Shown here one piece after another: positions 21,798 to 28,343 of a DNA stretch of 30,902 nt; position 1 is the stretch's first letter, and every line of letters begins with the position of its first letter. The DNA comes from a virus: positions 1 to 30,902 of the IMG/VR virus record IMGVR_UViG_3300010334_000186; one strand, 5' to 3'. The translations under genes were made by a program, and so were the position numbers. Under the pieces are notes generated by a model. It saw only the letters and a list, made by a program, of their open reading frames with translations. It was not told the origin of the DNA and made no database searches.

Positions 21798-21968
21798 ATG
21801 AACCAAATCTTAACCTTCGTTCAGTCTCAAGATGTGTTTGCTTGGGTGGGTGCATTGGTTGCCCTTCTCTCTGCGGTGATTGCTATTGCCTCTTTGATTC
21901 CCGGTGACGAGCCAGAAGCGACCTTGACCAAGGTGGTTTCGTTCTTGAGTCGCTTCTCTAGGAAGTAA
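21798..21968 (+). CDS. Holin-like single-span membrane protein
   Basis: 56 residues from the ATG at 21798 (MNQILTFVQSQDVFAWVGAL...). Residues 14-34 form one hydrophobic segment (FAWVGALVALLSAVIAIASL), followed by IPGDEPE and an amphipathic basic C-terminus (LTKVVSFLSRFSRK). The plan resembles small phage holin-like proteins with VxALxSAIAxLxP sequences. It heads the lysis genes and would make pores that release the endolysin or trigger lysis. An in-frame ATG at 21768 overlaps the previous stop and would add ten polar residues; the later start fits the TTGACA spacing. Confidence 0.65.
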   Translation: MNQILTFVQSQDVFAWVGALVALLSAVIAIASLIPGDEPEATLTKVVSFLSRFSRK

Positions 21969-21970
21969 CA

Positions 21971-22132
21971 ATGTGGGAGGCTATTCTCGCCTCGCTTGCT
22001 GGACTAATTGGAATCGTTGCTTGGTGGACAAAAAACCGAGCCAAAACAAAAAAAGAACGAGACGATGAAGAAATTGCTTATAACCGTCGTCTCCGTGATT
22101 CAGAAGTGGACGCTTGGATTCATCGCCGCTAG
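21971..22132 (+). CDS. i-spanin-like small membrane protein
   Basis: 53 residues, below the usual gene-finding cutoff. Residues 3-19 are a membrane segment (EAILASLAGLIGIVAWW), and the rest is a highly charged helix (KTKKERDDEEIAYNRRLRDS). An AGGAAG ribosome site lies just upstream. Its 3' third is overlapped in another frame by a lipoprotein gene, the genetic signature of inner/outer membrane spanin pairs (lambda Rz/Rz1). The periplasmic part is short for a spanin, so the pair may be a minimal or divergent one, or this may be a second holin-type protein. Confidence 0.6.
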   Translation: MWEAILASLAGLIGIVAWWTKNRAKTKKERDDEEIAYNRRLRDSEVDAWIHRR

Positions 22133-22343
22133 TTTAATTTGTGGGTGTGCAACCACCCGCCCTTACGACATTGGCGAAGTCCCGAACCAAGATTCAATTA
22201 CGGACTACATTATGCGGTGGGACAAACTCGACCGAACCAAGGCAATCCCAGACGAATACCGCCAGCTTTATGGGCAAACGCTCAAAACGATTTCTAGACT
22301 TGTGGAGGAGAATGAACGACTCCGCAAGAGGCTTGATCAGTAA
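22065..22343 (+). CDS. o-spanin-like lipoprotein, overlapping out of frame
   Basis: 92 residues from the ATG at 22065 (MKKLLITVVSVIQKWTLGFI...). A signal peptide ends in the lipobox ICGC, so Cys28 is the likely lipidated residue. The mature part has an acidic middle and a coiled-coil C-terminus (LKTISRLVEENERLRKRLDQ). The first 68 bases overlap the i-spanin-like gene in a different frame. It would sit in the outer membrane and fuse with its partner across the periplasm after wall digestion. A longer in-frame start (22008) would bury the signal peptide and is rejected. The stop shares a base with the endolysin ATG. Confidence 0.68.
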   Translation: MKKLLITVVSVIQKWTLGFIAASLICGCATTRPYDIGEVPNQDSITDYIMRWDKLDRTKAIPDEYRQLYGQTLKTISRLVEENERLRKRLDQ

Positions 22344-22849
22344 TGACGATTCGAGATGCGGTAGAAAGGTCAAGAGGCCACATAGAAAAGTGTGAGCCTA
22401 GTTTTGGTAGGAGGGTGGGAGCTTGGTATTCCGAGTTGATGAGCAAAAAGATTCCAGTTTTGATCTACTGCTCAACCAGAACGCCCCAAGAGCAAGAGGA
22501 ACTATACGCCCAAGGGCGCACCAAGGCAGGGAGGAAAGTCACAAACGCCCGCGGGATACCACCGCAATCGCTCCACATTGATCAAGGTAAAGGCTCTCAC
22601 GCAATAGACTATGTTCCCCTTGCTCGTACCCCGACTAACGATTTAATCCCCTCTTGGGAGGACGACCAGACCTATTCAATCTGTCAGAAGATAGCCGAGA
22701 AGCACCAGCTACGGCACTTGGATTGGGAACAACCTCATTTAGAGGATAGCACAATCTCTGGATGGAGGGAGTTGGTATCTCCACAAAAGCAGGAAGTGAA
22801 TAATCAAAAACTTTCTCTAGTCAGCAAGCGTCCGTGGTCTAGCAGATAA
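22343..22849 (+). CDS. Endolysin, M15-family L-Ala-D-Glu peptidase
   Basis: 168 residues. The zinc-peptidase pattern is present: SLHIDQGKGSHAIDY gives candidate ligands His78 or His86 and Asp89, and HLDWEQPHLE gives His125 and His132, as in VanY-like and T5/A500-type endolysins. TRTPQEQEELYAQGR is the usual element ahead of the metal site. It cleaves the peptide stem of peptidoglycan. No signal peptide, so it needs the holin. TAATG overlap with the lipoprotein stop couples it to the lysis cassette. The His-Asp spacing carries a small insertion relative to the usual S-x-H-x6-D; identity remains good. Confidence 0.85.
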   Translation: MTIRDAVERSRGHIEKCEPSFGRRVGAWYSELMSKKIPVLIYCSTRTPQEQEELYAQGRTKAGRKVTNARGIPPQSLHIDQGKGSHAIDYVPLARTPTNDLIPSWEDDQTYSICQKIAEKHQLRHLDWEQPHLEDSTISGWRELVSPQKQEVNNQKLSLVSKRPWSSR

Positions 22850-22853
22850 AAGG

Positions 22854-23216
22854 ATGACATCAACGCAAGGCGTGGAGAAAACAACTCAAAAACATTTTAC
22901 AAAAAAACACGAACTCCATATGACTACCCTGCAAATGGCGGCGGTAGAGTCGATGGAAAAGAAATACAAGCGGGGAGTCGAGGAAAACCAAGGAACAAAG
23001 TTATGGGAGATGCCATCGGTAAGGCTCGTTGAGAATGCCATAGAGGAAGCAACTGACCAGCTAACCTATCTGCTCACACTTCGTTCCCAGATGCACGTAG
23101 TTTTAGAATTAGCAAGGGATGGATGCACAGACGAGACATTGACAAATCCTAGAGCAAGAGAGTGTTGTAATTTAATTTACACAACTTTAACTGGACAAAC
23201 CAAAACCCCATTATGA
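22854..23216 (+). CDS. MazG-like nucleotide pyrophosphohydrolase candidate
   Basis: 120 residues. KYKRGVEENQGTKLWEMPSV then VENAIEEATDQLTYLLTL fits the helix with E-x-x-E-E-x-x-D seen in MazG-like all-alpha NTP pyrophosphohydrolases (candidate metal ligands E92, E95/E96, D99 approximately), though only one such helix is clear. These enzymes hydrolyse NTPs or dNTPs and may limit stress signalling or adjust nucleotide pools. The ribosome site AAAGG abuts the ATG too closely, so an internal ATG at 22920 is an alternative start. It opens the post-lysis gene block and overlaps the next start (ATGA). Confidence 0.5.
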   Translation: MTSTQGVEKTTQKHFTKKHELHMTTLQMAAVESMEKKYKRGVEENQGTKLWEMPSVRLVENAIEEATDQLTYLLTLRSQMHVVLELARDGCTDETLTNPRARECCNLIYTTLTGQTKTPL

Positions 23217-23953
23217 AGCCAATTAAGTTTGTCGCTTGTGGTGATATACACGGCGATGAACAAGATGCTCCCTCGGTAAAGGCTTTACTCGCATTTACGA
23301 AAGAATATCAGCCCGATCTAGTGGTTTGCATTGGTGACCTCTGGGACTTTCGAGCCATTCGCAAGGGGGCTGGGGATGAGGAGCAAGCGTCCAGCTTGCA
23401 GAAGGATTGGGATTGTGGAGAGGAGTTCTTGCGGGAGTTCTTCAAGTTTGGTGATGAGAGAATCTTTCTTCGGGGCAACCACGATGAACGAATTTATGAT
23501 ATGGCTAGGAATAGTCGAAGCGGCGTGGCTCGCGATTATGCCAACGATGGGATTGAGAATATCGAATTGATAATGAAGGAGACGAAGGCGAGGATGTTTC
23601 CCTATGATTCAGTCGGTGGTATTTACAAGTGTGGCAACCTCTCCTTTGTTCACGGCTACGGCCACGCTATGCACAGCGGGAAGCAACACGCAGACGCTTA
23701 TGGCGATGTTATCTTTGGGCATACCCACGCCATTGATTATTTTAGAAGCGTCTCGATTGACCCACGCACCGGGTATAACATCGGATGCCTTTGCAATAAG
23801 ACCCCAGAATATAATCGAGGCCAGTTGCGTAGATTAAGATGGCAACACGGCTGGGCTTATGGGATGATTCACCAAGACAAGACGCACGATGTATTTCAAG
23901 CAAGACAACGAGGAAATAAATTCCATCTCCCGACAAACATAAAATCGTTTTGA
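23213..23953 (+). CDS. Calcineurin-like metallophosphoesterase
   Basis: 246 residues with all family motifs: GDIHG (D11, H13), GDLWDF (D42), GNHDE (N89, H90), HGYGHAMHSG (H147) and GHTH (H170, H172). It hydrolyses phosphoesters with two metal ions; family members cleave nucleic acids, cyclic nucleotides or phosphoproteins. In phages such genes often sit in the DNA-metabolism block. The ATG overlaps the preceding stop. The substrate is not predictable from the sequence. Confidence 0.93.
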   Translation: MKPIKFVACGDIHGDEQDAPSVKALLAFTKEYQPDLVVCIGDLWDFRAIRKGAGDEEQASSLQKDWDCGEEFLREFFKFGDERIFLRGNHDERIYDMARNSRSGVARDYANDGIENIELIMKETKARMFPYDSVGGIYKCGNLSFVHGYGHAMHSGKQHADAYGDVIFGHTHAIDYFRSVSIDPRTGYNIGCLCNKTPEYNRGQLRRLRWQHGWAYGMIHQDKTHDVFQARQRGNKFHLPTNIKSF

Positions 23954-23954
23954 T

Positions 23955-24230
23955 ATGAAACCACGAAATCCTTGGCAAGAGCTTTTAATTACAGCAATCA
24001 GAACCAAGGTTGCACCGCCACGACCAGAGGGATTTTTTACGAGAGAAGAGATTGCGAAGGAGTGGGGAATGAAAATGAACACAGCCACTCGCCACCTAGA
24101 TAATTTGCTCAAGCAAAAGAAGGTTGAGATGATTCGCCAGATGTCCGTGATTCAATCAAAGGATGGAGAGAAGTTGCTACGAAAGCTAAAGATGTTTAAG
24201 ATTATCCCAACAAAGCCCCATCACAAGTAG
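23955..24230 (+). CDS. Small winged-helix DNA-binding protein
   Basis: 91 residues. FFTREEIAKEWGMKMNTATR then HLDNLLKQKKVEMIRQ is a helix-turn-helix with an attached wing, like MarR- or ArsR-type single-domain regulators. It is basic at both ends. It follows the phosphoesterase by one base and is followed by the only sizeable spacer of the early block (24231-24314), so it may regulate that promoter region. Target unknown. Confidence 0.68.
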   Translation: MKPRNPWQELLITAIRTKVAPPRPEGFFTREEIAKEWGMKMNTATRHLDNLLKQKKVEMIRQMSVIQSKDGEKLLRKLKMFKIIPTKPHHK

Positions 24231-24233
24231 CGT

Positions 24234-24253
24234 GTTTATAGGGACTTATAAAC
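24234..24253 (+). repeat. Perfect inverted repeat in spacer, possible operator
   Basis: GTTTATA (24234-24240) and TATAAAC (24247-24253) are exact inverted arms around GGGACT. It starts four bases after the winged-helix gene stop, in an 84-base non-coding spacer. It may be a binding site for the adjacent regulator. The rest of the spacer holds an A-rich run and a TAGACA at 24281-24286, 28 nt before the next ATG. Confidence 0.45.
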
Positions 24254-24314
24254 AATCGTTAAGATAGGATAAAAAAAGAGTAGACAACTTGGGGAAGTGT
24301 GTTAGGGTTGGAGT

Positions 24315-24602
24315 ATGCAAACAACCAACAGCAACACCACATACTCGAAACAACGCCACACCTTCACCCACAATCACGATTACGAAATTGAATCAGTCAA
24401 CGCAATCGTGTATGGTGGGCTTGAATACCCCAACGACATCAATGGCAACATCCATATTGTTGACCTTGGTGAAGGTAATGAAGGTGGCAGATATATGCTC
24501 ACCCTTGAAAATGACGGATGGATGTCCGATGATTTAAGTGAGCTTGAGCCTCGTCTTTTTCAATGGATGAATGATTCTGGTTTCGAATACGATTCTAAAT
24601 AA
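24315..24602 (+). CDS. Hypothetical acidic protein, 95 residues
   Basis: MQTTNSNTTYSKQRHTFTHN at the start, then an acidic, Gly/Asn-rich body (YPNDINGNIHIVDLGEGNEG) ending in a helix (LEPRLFQWMNDSGFEYDSK). The ATG follows TTGGAG, a fair ribosome site. A second overlapping frame (24289-24537) is rejected as a composition shadow. No family recognised; its isolated promoter-like spacer suggests separate control. Acidic small proteins in this position are sometimes host-takeover factors, but nothing specific supports that here. Confidence 0.62.
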   Translation: MQTTNSNTTYSKQRHTFTHNHDYEIESVNAIVYGGLEYPNDINGNIHIVDLGEGNEGGRYMLTLENDGWMSDDLSELEPRLFQWMNDSGFEYDSK

Positions 24603-24626
24603 ACAAGTAAGAAAGAAGGAACTAAT

Positions 24627-24719
24627 ATGAAATACATCAAAGCCTATACGCTCCTAATGTTCGGCATACTCATCGGAATGGGAGTATGCCAATGGATTGA
24701 ATTGCTCTTGACCAAATAA
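24627..24719 (+). CDS. 30-residue membrane peptide
   Basis: MKYIKAYTLLMFGILIGMGV at the start and CQWIELLLTK at the end: nearly one membrane helix with basic residues at both ends. A good ribosome site (AAGGA, six bases upstream) supports translation. It fills most of the 140-base stretch between its neighbours. Too short for assignment. Confidence 0.55.
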   Translation: MKYIKAYTLLMFGILIGMGVCQWIELLLTK

Positions 24720-24742
24720 ATCCAACGAGCATAAATCCCACA

Positions 24743-25312
24743 ATGACATCCTTCCCACTACCAGCAAGGCCAGTAGGTTCAGTCGTGCCAGCGAGCCACG
24801 ATGAGTTTTCCGATGGGTTCTCGATTGAGGGCAAGCTCAACGGATGGCGTGGCTGGTTCGATCAAGAAACCAAACAAGGCTACAATCGCCACGGCCAGTT
24901 TGCATCGAATCATAATTTAATGGCAGATCGAATCCTTGGTGCTGGAATCAAGTCTAGGTTTGTAGACTGCGAGATTATGGGACAACGCACCAAGACTGGC
25001 AAAGGAACAATCGTAGTGATGGACGCATTCGACCCCGCCAACCCCAAGCCTTACGCCGAGAGGATGAAGGAGATTGAACACCTCGAAGCCGTGACTTTTG
25101 ATGTGCCACAGAACAAGCTCCTCCGCTTTGTCCGTCTTGCCCACCACAAGATAAATGCAATCTGGGAAGAGATGAACTTTCAAAACAATAAGGCTGGCGA
25201 GGTGGTATGGGAAGGCTTTGTAATGAAAGCCTTAAACGATGGGAAATATCCCTTCATCACTCACCCAAGTTACTGCTCTCACGCTTGGCAGAAACAAAGG
25301 ATACGCTCGTGA
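24743..25312 (+). CDS. Minimal ATP-dependent DNA/RNA ligase-like nucleotidyltransferase
   Basis: 189 residues. FSIEGKLNGWRGWFD holds motif I KxNG (candidate adenylated Lys31, with R36), FVDCEIMG is motif III (E77), VVWEGFVMK is motif IV (E157, K162), and KYPF follows as motif V-like. These define the ligase/capping nucleotidyltransferase core. The OB-fold that completes DNA ligases (usually from 100 further residues) is absent, so this is a stand-alone catalytic domain. It could seal nicks with help from a partner or adenylylate something else. GTGA overlap with the next gene. Confidence 0.8.
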   Translation: MTSFPLPARPVGSVVPASHDEFSDGFSIEGKLNGWRGWFDQETKQGYNRHGQFASNHNLMADRILGAGIKSRFVDCEIMGQRTKTGKGTIVVMDAFDPANPKPYAERMKEIEHLEAVTFDVPQNKLLRFVRLAHHKINAIWEEMNFQNNKAGEVVWEGFVMKALNDGKYPFITHPSYCSHAWQKQRIRS

Positions 25313-25524
25313 TATTTGGCCTTCTAGTTTTTATTGGCCTTGTAATTTTGCAAGGGGTAAGGCTTTTTGCAAAGCATATCGACCAGCAGAATTATGAGAG
25401 GCGCAGATTTTATTTGAGTGTTGCCGCAGACCTAGATCGCCTAGATAAGATTATTGCAGAAGGCAACAAGCCCAAACAGCCAGAGCTAGTCCTACCTAGC
25501 AAGAACTGGGTTGGGCGTAACTAA
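25309..25524 (+). CDS. Small N-terminally anchored membrane protein
   Basis: 71 residues from the GTG at 25309, which overlaps the ligase stop (GTGA). Residues 2-18 are hydrophobic (IFGLLVFIGLVILQGVR), then a charged helix (QNYERRRFYLSVAADLDRLD) ends in a Pro-rich tail. The longer frame from 25207 would overlap the ligase gene by over 100 bases and is rejected. It may anchor the cytoplasmic replication or nuclease proteins to the membrane, or be an exclusion protein. Function unknown. Confidence 0.6.
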   Translation: MIFGLLVFIGLVILQGVRLFAKHIDQQNYERRRFYLSVAADLDRLDKIIAEGNKPKQPELVLPSKNWVGRN

Positions 25525-25525
25525 A

Positions 25526-25837
25526 ATGAAGCTAACCCCATCTGCCAAGTTTGAGATTCTTTGGAAGAGTCTTGGTGGTGCGGAGCTAAAAAAGGAATAC
25601 AAATTCGCCGAGGGAAGAAGGTTTCGTTTTGATTATTATTCTTTTGGAATAGCTATTGAACTAGAGGGCGGTGTTTGGACAAGAGGCAGACACACCAGAC
25701 CCTCCGGGTTCTTGAACGATATGGAGAAATACAATCTTGCCGCCTCAATGGGCATCCTAGTTTTCAGAGTGCCATCTCACGACATCAGTGCCAAATGGGT
25801 TTCCCCGATAGTTAAAACAATAATGGAAAGGTATTAA
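25526..25837 (+). CDS. PD-(D/E)xK-like endonuclease (VSR/DUF559-type)
   Basis: 103 residues from the ATG at 25526; an in-frame TTG at 25511 would overlap the previous gene. FRFDYYSFGIAIELEGGVWT gives candidate Asp36 and E45-x-E47, and RGRHTRPSGFLNDMEKYNLA is the conserved block that follows in phage homologs; GILVFRVP is the last strand. It fits the Vsr/DUF559 branch of the restriction-endonuclease fold, with ExE in place of ExK. Phage members of this type are usually annotated as DNA-processing or Holliday-junction-type nucleases. Specificity unknown. Confidence 0.78.
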   Translation: MKLTPSAKFEILWKSLGGAELKKEYKFAEGRRFRFDYYSFGIAIELEGGVWTRGRHTRPSGFLNDMEKYNLAASMGILVFRVPSHDISAKWVSPIVKTIMERY

Positions 25838-25840
25838 ATT

Positions 25841-26053
25841 ATGAGTGATTGTGTTCCGCAGTATCCCAAACGCCTTGAAGGAGAAACCCTAGAAGAATGG
25901 GTGACTAGAGTGGATGGCCCGATTCCAGACACGCTCTACGACCAGACGCACGATTTAAGATGTTTGAATCTTCCAATCAGAGGAAGCAGAGAAGATCGTG
26001 AGTCGCTGGGAGACTACGACTACAACCAACAACCAATAAGGAGAATGAAATAA
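25841..26053 (+). CDS. Hypothetical protein, 70 residues
   Basis: MSDCVPQYPKRLEGETLEEW, acidic middle, then RCLNLPIRGSREDRESLGDY and a Tyr/Gln/Arg end. No membrane segment or recognised motif; probably a disordered or mini-domain protein. Its stop shares a base with the next ATG (TAATG), coupling it to the recombination-type gene, so it could be a partner of that protein. Confidence 0.6.
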   Translation: MSDCVPQYPKRLEGETLEEWVTRVDGPIPDTLYDQTHDLRCLNLPIRGSREDRESLGDYDYNQQPIRRMK

Positions 26054-26886
26054 TGAGTGATAACCAATTAGTAGTTCAGAATGGCAACGGAGTCTCAACC
26101 CACATTCGGCAGGCAACTGATGTGGCTGGGGCTTGTCGTGCCATCGTAAAAGAAACTTGCCAACGCATAGGACAAAAGGACTATGTTCGAGTTGAGGGAT
26201 GGCAAGCAATCGCAGTAGCCCACGGATGCGTAGCAAGTGCAAGAGATGTCGAGCGTCTTGAGGACGGCTATCGTTGCATCGGTGAGGTCAAGAGGATGGA
26301 CAACGGCCAAGTAATCTCAAGTGCCGAAGGGTTCTTGGGTGATGACGAAAAGATGTGGTTCGAGCGTCCGACCTATGCAAAAAGGGCTATGGTTCAGACC
26401 AGAGCAATTAGCAGGGCTTGTCGTTCAGCATTTGCACATATCGTCGTGCTAATAGATTCCAAATTGAGTACCACACCGGCAGAGGAGATTCCTATTGGAG
26501 GGTTCGAGGACATCAACACGGACAAATACGAACCAGCACCAAAGCCAATTAAACTAGACACGGTTAAGTCTGATTCGATTAGCAAGACCGACTTGGCCGA
26601 CATCACGGCTAAACTCAACGGAGTTGCGGTCAAGACGAATGGTGGTGAGCCTAGAGATATGGAATTAAAGTTTGGAAAGCACAAAGGCTCGACCCTTCGT
26701 CAGATCGCCGCCTTTGGAAACAAGGGCTTGGATTATTTGGAGTGGCTATCCAAGCAAGACCTTAAACCCGGAGCAGATGGTAAGCCATACAAGAACGACA
26801 TCATAAGAAATGAAATTATCGCAGAGATTCTTGCAGAAGCAGATGCAATAGCGAAAGGAAATCCAAATGATGAAATCCCATTCTGA
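26053..26886 (+). CDS. Recombination-type protein with ExoX-like C-terminal domain
   Basis: 277 residues. Residues about 35-140 (VRVEGWQAIAVAHGCVASAR; WFERPTYAKRAMVQTRAISR; ACRSAFAHIVVLID) match a domain widespread in phages and actinobacteria and often placed next to recombination or single-strand-annealing genes; its exact family is unsure. After a Pro/Lys linker, residues about 200-265 (MELKFGKHKGSTLRQIAAFG; LDYLEWLSKQ) match the ExoX-type C-terminal/DUF3820 domain, a small DNA-associated fold. It would bind single-stranded DNA in replication or recombination. Linker length separates the two domains clearly. Confidence 0.68.
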   Translation: MSDNQLVVQNGNGVSTHIRQATDVAGACRAIVKETCQRIGQKDYVRVEGWQAIAVAHGCVASARDVERLEDGYRCIGEVKRMDNGQVISSAEGFLGDDEKMWFERPTYAKRAMVQTRAISRACRSAFAHIVVLIDSKLSTTPAEEIPIGGFEDINTDKYEPAPKPIKLDTVKSDSISKTDLADITAKLNGVAVKTNGGEPRDMELKFGKHKGSTLRQIAAFGNKGLDYLEWLSKQDLKPGADGKPYKNDIIRNEIIAEILAEADAIAKGNPNDEIPF

Positions 26887-27055
26887 ACAAGTGCAAGACA
26901 TAATCAACGATGCGATGCGTAAGGCCGCAACTCTCGAAAGGGAGAGGTGTGCTGAGCTTGTGCAACGCCTATCTGACGGAACAGAAGATCAAGTGATTAA
27001 AGAAATCCTAAACGAAGTGGTGACAGCCATTCGGAGGCTTTCAGATGTCCGTTGA
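26867..27055 (+). CDS. Small helical hypothetical protein
   Basis: 62 residues, all helical, highly charged (MMKSHSEQVQDIINDAMRKA; TLERERCAELVQRLSDGTED). Its first 20 bases overlap the end of the previous gene and its end overlaps the next gene. ATG at 26867 or 26870 could be the start. The ERxRCAxL pattern resembles short phage helical proteins of unknown role. Confidence 0.58.
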   Translation: MMKSHSEQVQDIINDAMRKAATLERERCAELVQRLSDGTEDQVIKEILNEVVTAIRRLSDVR

Positions 27056-27263
27056 TGTTGATGTTCCAGATACGAAATGGTCAATGCTTGAATGGCATAC
27101 AGCCAAGGAGAGTCCTAAAAAAGATGAAAGAATACTTATGGAATCTGGCGGTGTGGTCTTTAGTGGTAGGTATCTCGATGATCGCTTTGTGTGTGCGTTT
27201 GGTGAGGTACTTAAAAAAGATATTCGGCTCTGGTCAAGCTGGCCGACTGCACCCAAATGGTAA
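27045..27263 (+). CDS. DUF551-like small protein
   Basis: 72 residues (MSVDVDVPDTKWSMLEWHTA...). W-x(5)-ESPKKDERILM, a short strand GGVVFSGRYLDDRFV and a closing W-SSWPTAPKW fit DUF551, a small phage and prophage domain of unknown function. It overlaps its neighbours by eleven bases upstream and lies 17 bases before a small membrane gene. A longer frame in the same DNA (27052-27399) is rejected as shadow. Confidence 0.6.
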   Translation: MSVDVDVPDTKWSMLEWHTAKESPKKDERILMESGGVVFSGRYLDDRFVCAFGEVLKKDIRLWSSWPTAPKW

Positions 27264-27280
27264 CTTTCCTTTTGTCCATC

Positions 27281-27409
27281 GTGAAAGTTTTGTGGGACTT
27301 ATTCCTAATAGGTTTAGGGTGCTTGAGTCTATATCTCACAATTATATTCGTGAGCGGCATATTGTGGGATTTGGGAAAAGATATTCTGGAAAGGATTAAA
27401 AAGAAATGA
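27281..27409 (+). CDS. 42-residue membrane peptide, GTG start
   Basis: Begins MKVLWDLFLIGLGCLSLYLT and ends DILERIKKK. Residues about 6-29 are one hydrophobic span, followed by a basic amphipathic helix; a positive C-terminus predicts an in-facing end. Its TGA overlaps the next ATG (ATGA), which supports translation. It fills the gap between 27263 and 27406. No ribosome site beyond TTTTGTCC is seen. Role unknown. Confidence 0.55.
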   Translation: MKVLWDLFLIGLGCLSLYLTIIFVSGILWDLGKDILERIKKK

Positions 27410-27615
27410 GCGTTAAAAGATTAAAACTATTAGAGGAGTTCCACGCAATCGTATCAAAGCGTTTGAAAGATTTATTTAAGGACTTCGACCACGCCAAGCG
27501 TGAGAATTACAAGGACATCATCAGTCACCTAGATTATAGCCATCGTATCACCAAAGAGCTATTAGAGCGAGCCAAGAAGTATCAGAAGATAGATATGGAA
27601 AAGGCTAAGAAGTGA
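27406..27615 (+). CDS. Basic helical hypothetical protein
   Basis: 69 residues, Lys/Arg/Glu-rich helix (MSVKRLKLLEEFHAIVSKRL; LKDLFKDFDHAKRENYKDII). Overlaps both neighbours (ATGA, GTGA). It lies directly before the replication initiator, so may help replication, for example as a DNA-binding accessory. Not recognised. Confidence 0.58.
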   Translation: MSVKRLKLLEEFHAIVSKRLKDLFKDFDHAKRENYKDIISHLDYSHRITKELLERAKKYQKIDMEKAKK

Positions 27616-28343
27616 AGTTGCCTTGGATTAAATTTTATGTGGCTGACTGGCTTTCCGATGAGGCTCTGCGCTCTTGCTCGGTTGAGGCTAGAGGTCTTTG
27701 GGCAGATATGATTTGCTTAATGGCAAAGTCAGATCGACACGGTTATTTGCTTATCGGTGGCAAGCCAGCAAGAAGCGAACAACTGGCTAGAATATGTGGC
27801 CTAACCTCACAGCGAACAGCAGAATTGATGGACGAGTTGCACGCATCTGGGGTGTTCTCATTCGACAAAGAGACCATCATTTCTCGCAGAATGGTGAAGG
27901 ATGAGCAGTTGCGTAAGTCAGACGCTACTAGGAAGATGCGTATGCGTCACGGCGATGTCCAGCAAATGTCCAGCAAATGTCCCACCGAAAGTCCGAGGCA
28001 GAGACTAGAAGCTAGAAGCAAGAAGCTAGAACATACAAGAACGCAAGAGCGTCCTATGCGTTCGGATTGGATTGGTTATGCAAAAGAAATTGGCTGGGTA
28101 GGAACGGATGTGGAAAGTGCTTTTGATTATTATGAGAGCAACGGATGGAAGGTCGGTGGCAGGGCATCGGTTAAGGATTGGAGGGCGTGTGCGAGAAATT
28201 GTCAGCGTAGGAGCAACCAACAACCAACCAAAGGAAACCAAACAATGAAAAAACCAATCAAGTCGGGGTGCGAATCCCCACCAACATATAAATTAGCAGG
28301 ATTCAATACTCACGCTGAGTGGGTAGAGGCGGGGTGTCCGTGA
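27612..28343 (+). CDS. Replisome organiser / initiator-like protein
   Basis: 243 residues from the GTG at 27612 (GTGA overlap). The N-terminal part (MKLPWIKFYVADWLSDEALR; ARGLWADMICLMAKSDRHGY; QLARICGLTSQRTAELMDEL) fits the DUF1376/phage replisome-organiser winged-helix domain. A low-complexity linker (about 110-145) is followed by a helical domain (WIGYAKEIGWVGTDVESAFD; YYESNGWKVGG; WRACARNCQRR) like that of DnaT-type loaders, so the protein would bind the origin and bring in the helicase. Its linker DNA contains short tandem repeats that could be origin iterons. Confidence 0.72.
   Translation: MKLPWIKFYVADWLSDEALRSCSVEARGLWADMICLMAKSDRHGYLLIGGKPARSEQLARICGLTSQRTAELMDELHASGVFSFDKETIISRRMVKDEQLRKSDATRKMRMRHGDVQQMSSKCPTESPRQRLEARSKKLEHTRTQERPMRSDWIGYAKEIGWVGTDVESAFDYYESNGWKVGGRASVKDWRACARNCQRRSNQQPTKGNQTMKKPIKSGCESPPTYKLAGFNTHAEWVEAGCP
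27955..28032 (+). repeat. Tandem repeats in initiator gene, possible replication origin
   Basis: ATGTCCAGCAA occurs twice in tandem (27955-27965, 27966-27976), followed by a partial third ATGTCC. From 28005, four 7-bp units follow: CTAGAAG, CTAGAAG, CAAGAAG, CTAGAAC (28005-28032). The 11-bp unit length is not a multiple of three, so the same DNA is read in two frames; repetition is therefore not driven by protein repeats. As in lambda O, origins often sit inside the initiator gene at its interdomain linker, as these do. Confidence 0.5.

Noticed and set aside
25207-25308. N-terminal extension of the 71-residue membrane protein
   Set aside because: It would lie entirely within the ligase-like gene; GTGA overlap at 25309 explains the start.
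27052-27399. 115-codon frame across the DUF551-like and membrane peptide genes
   Set aside because: Other frames in the same DNA have family-like pattern and overlapping stop/start; this one does not.
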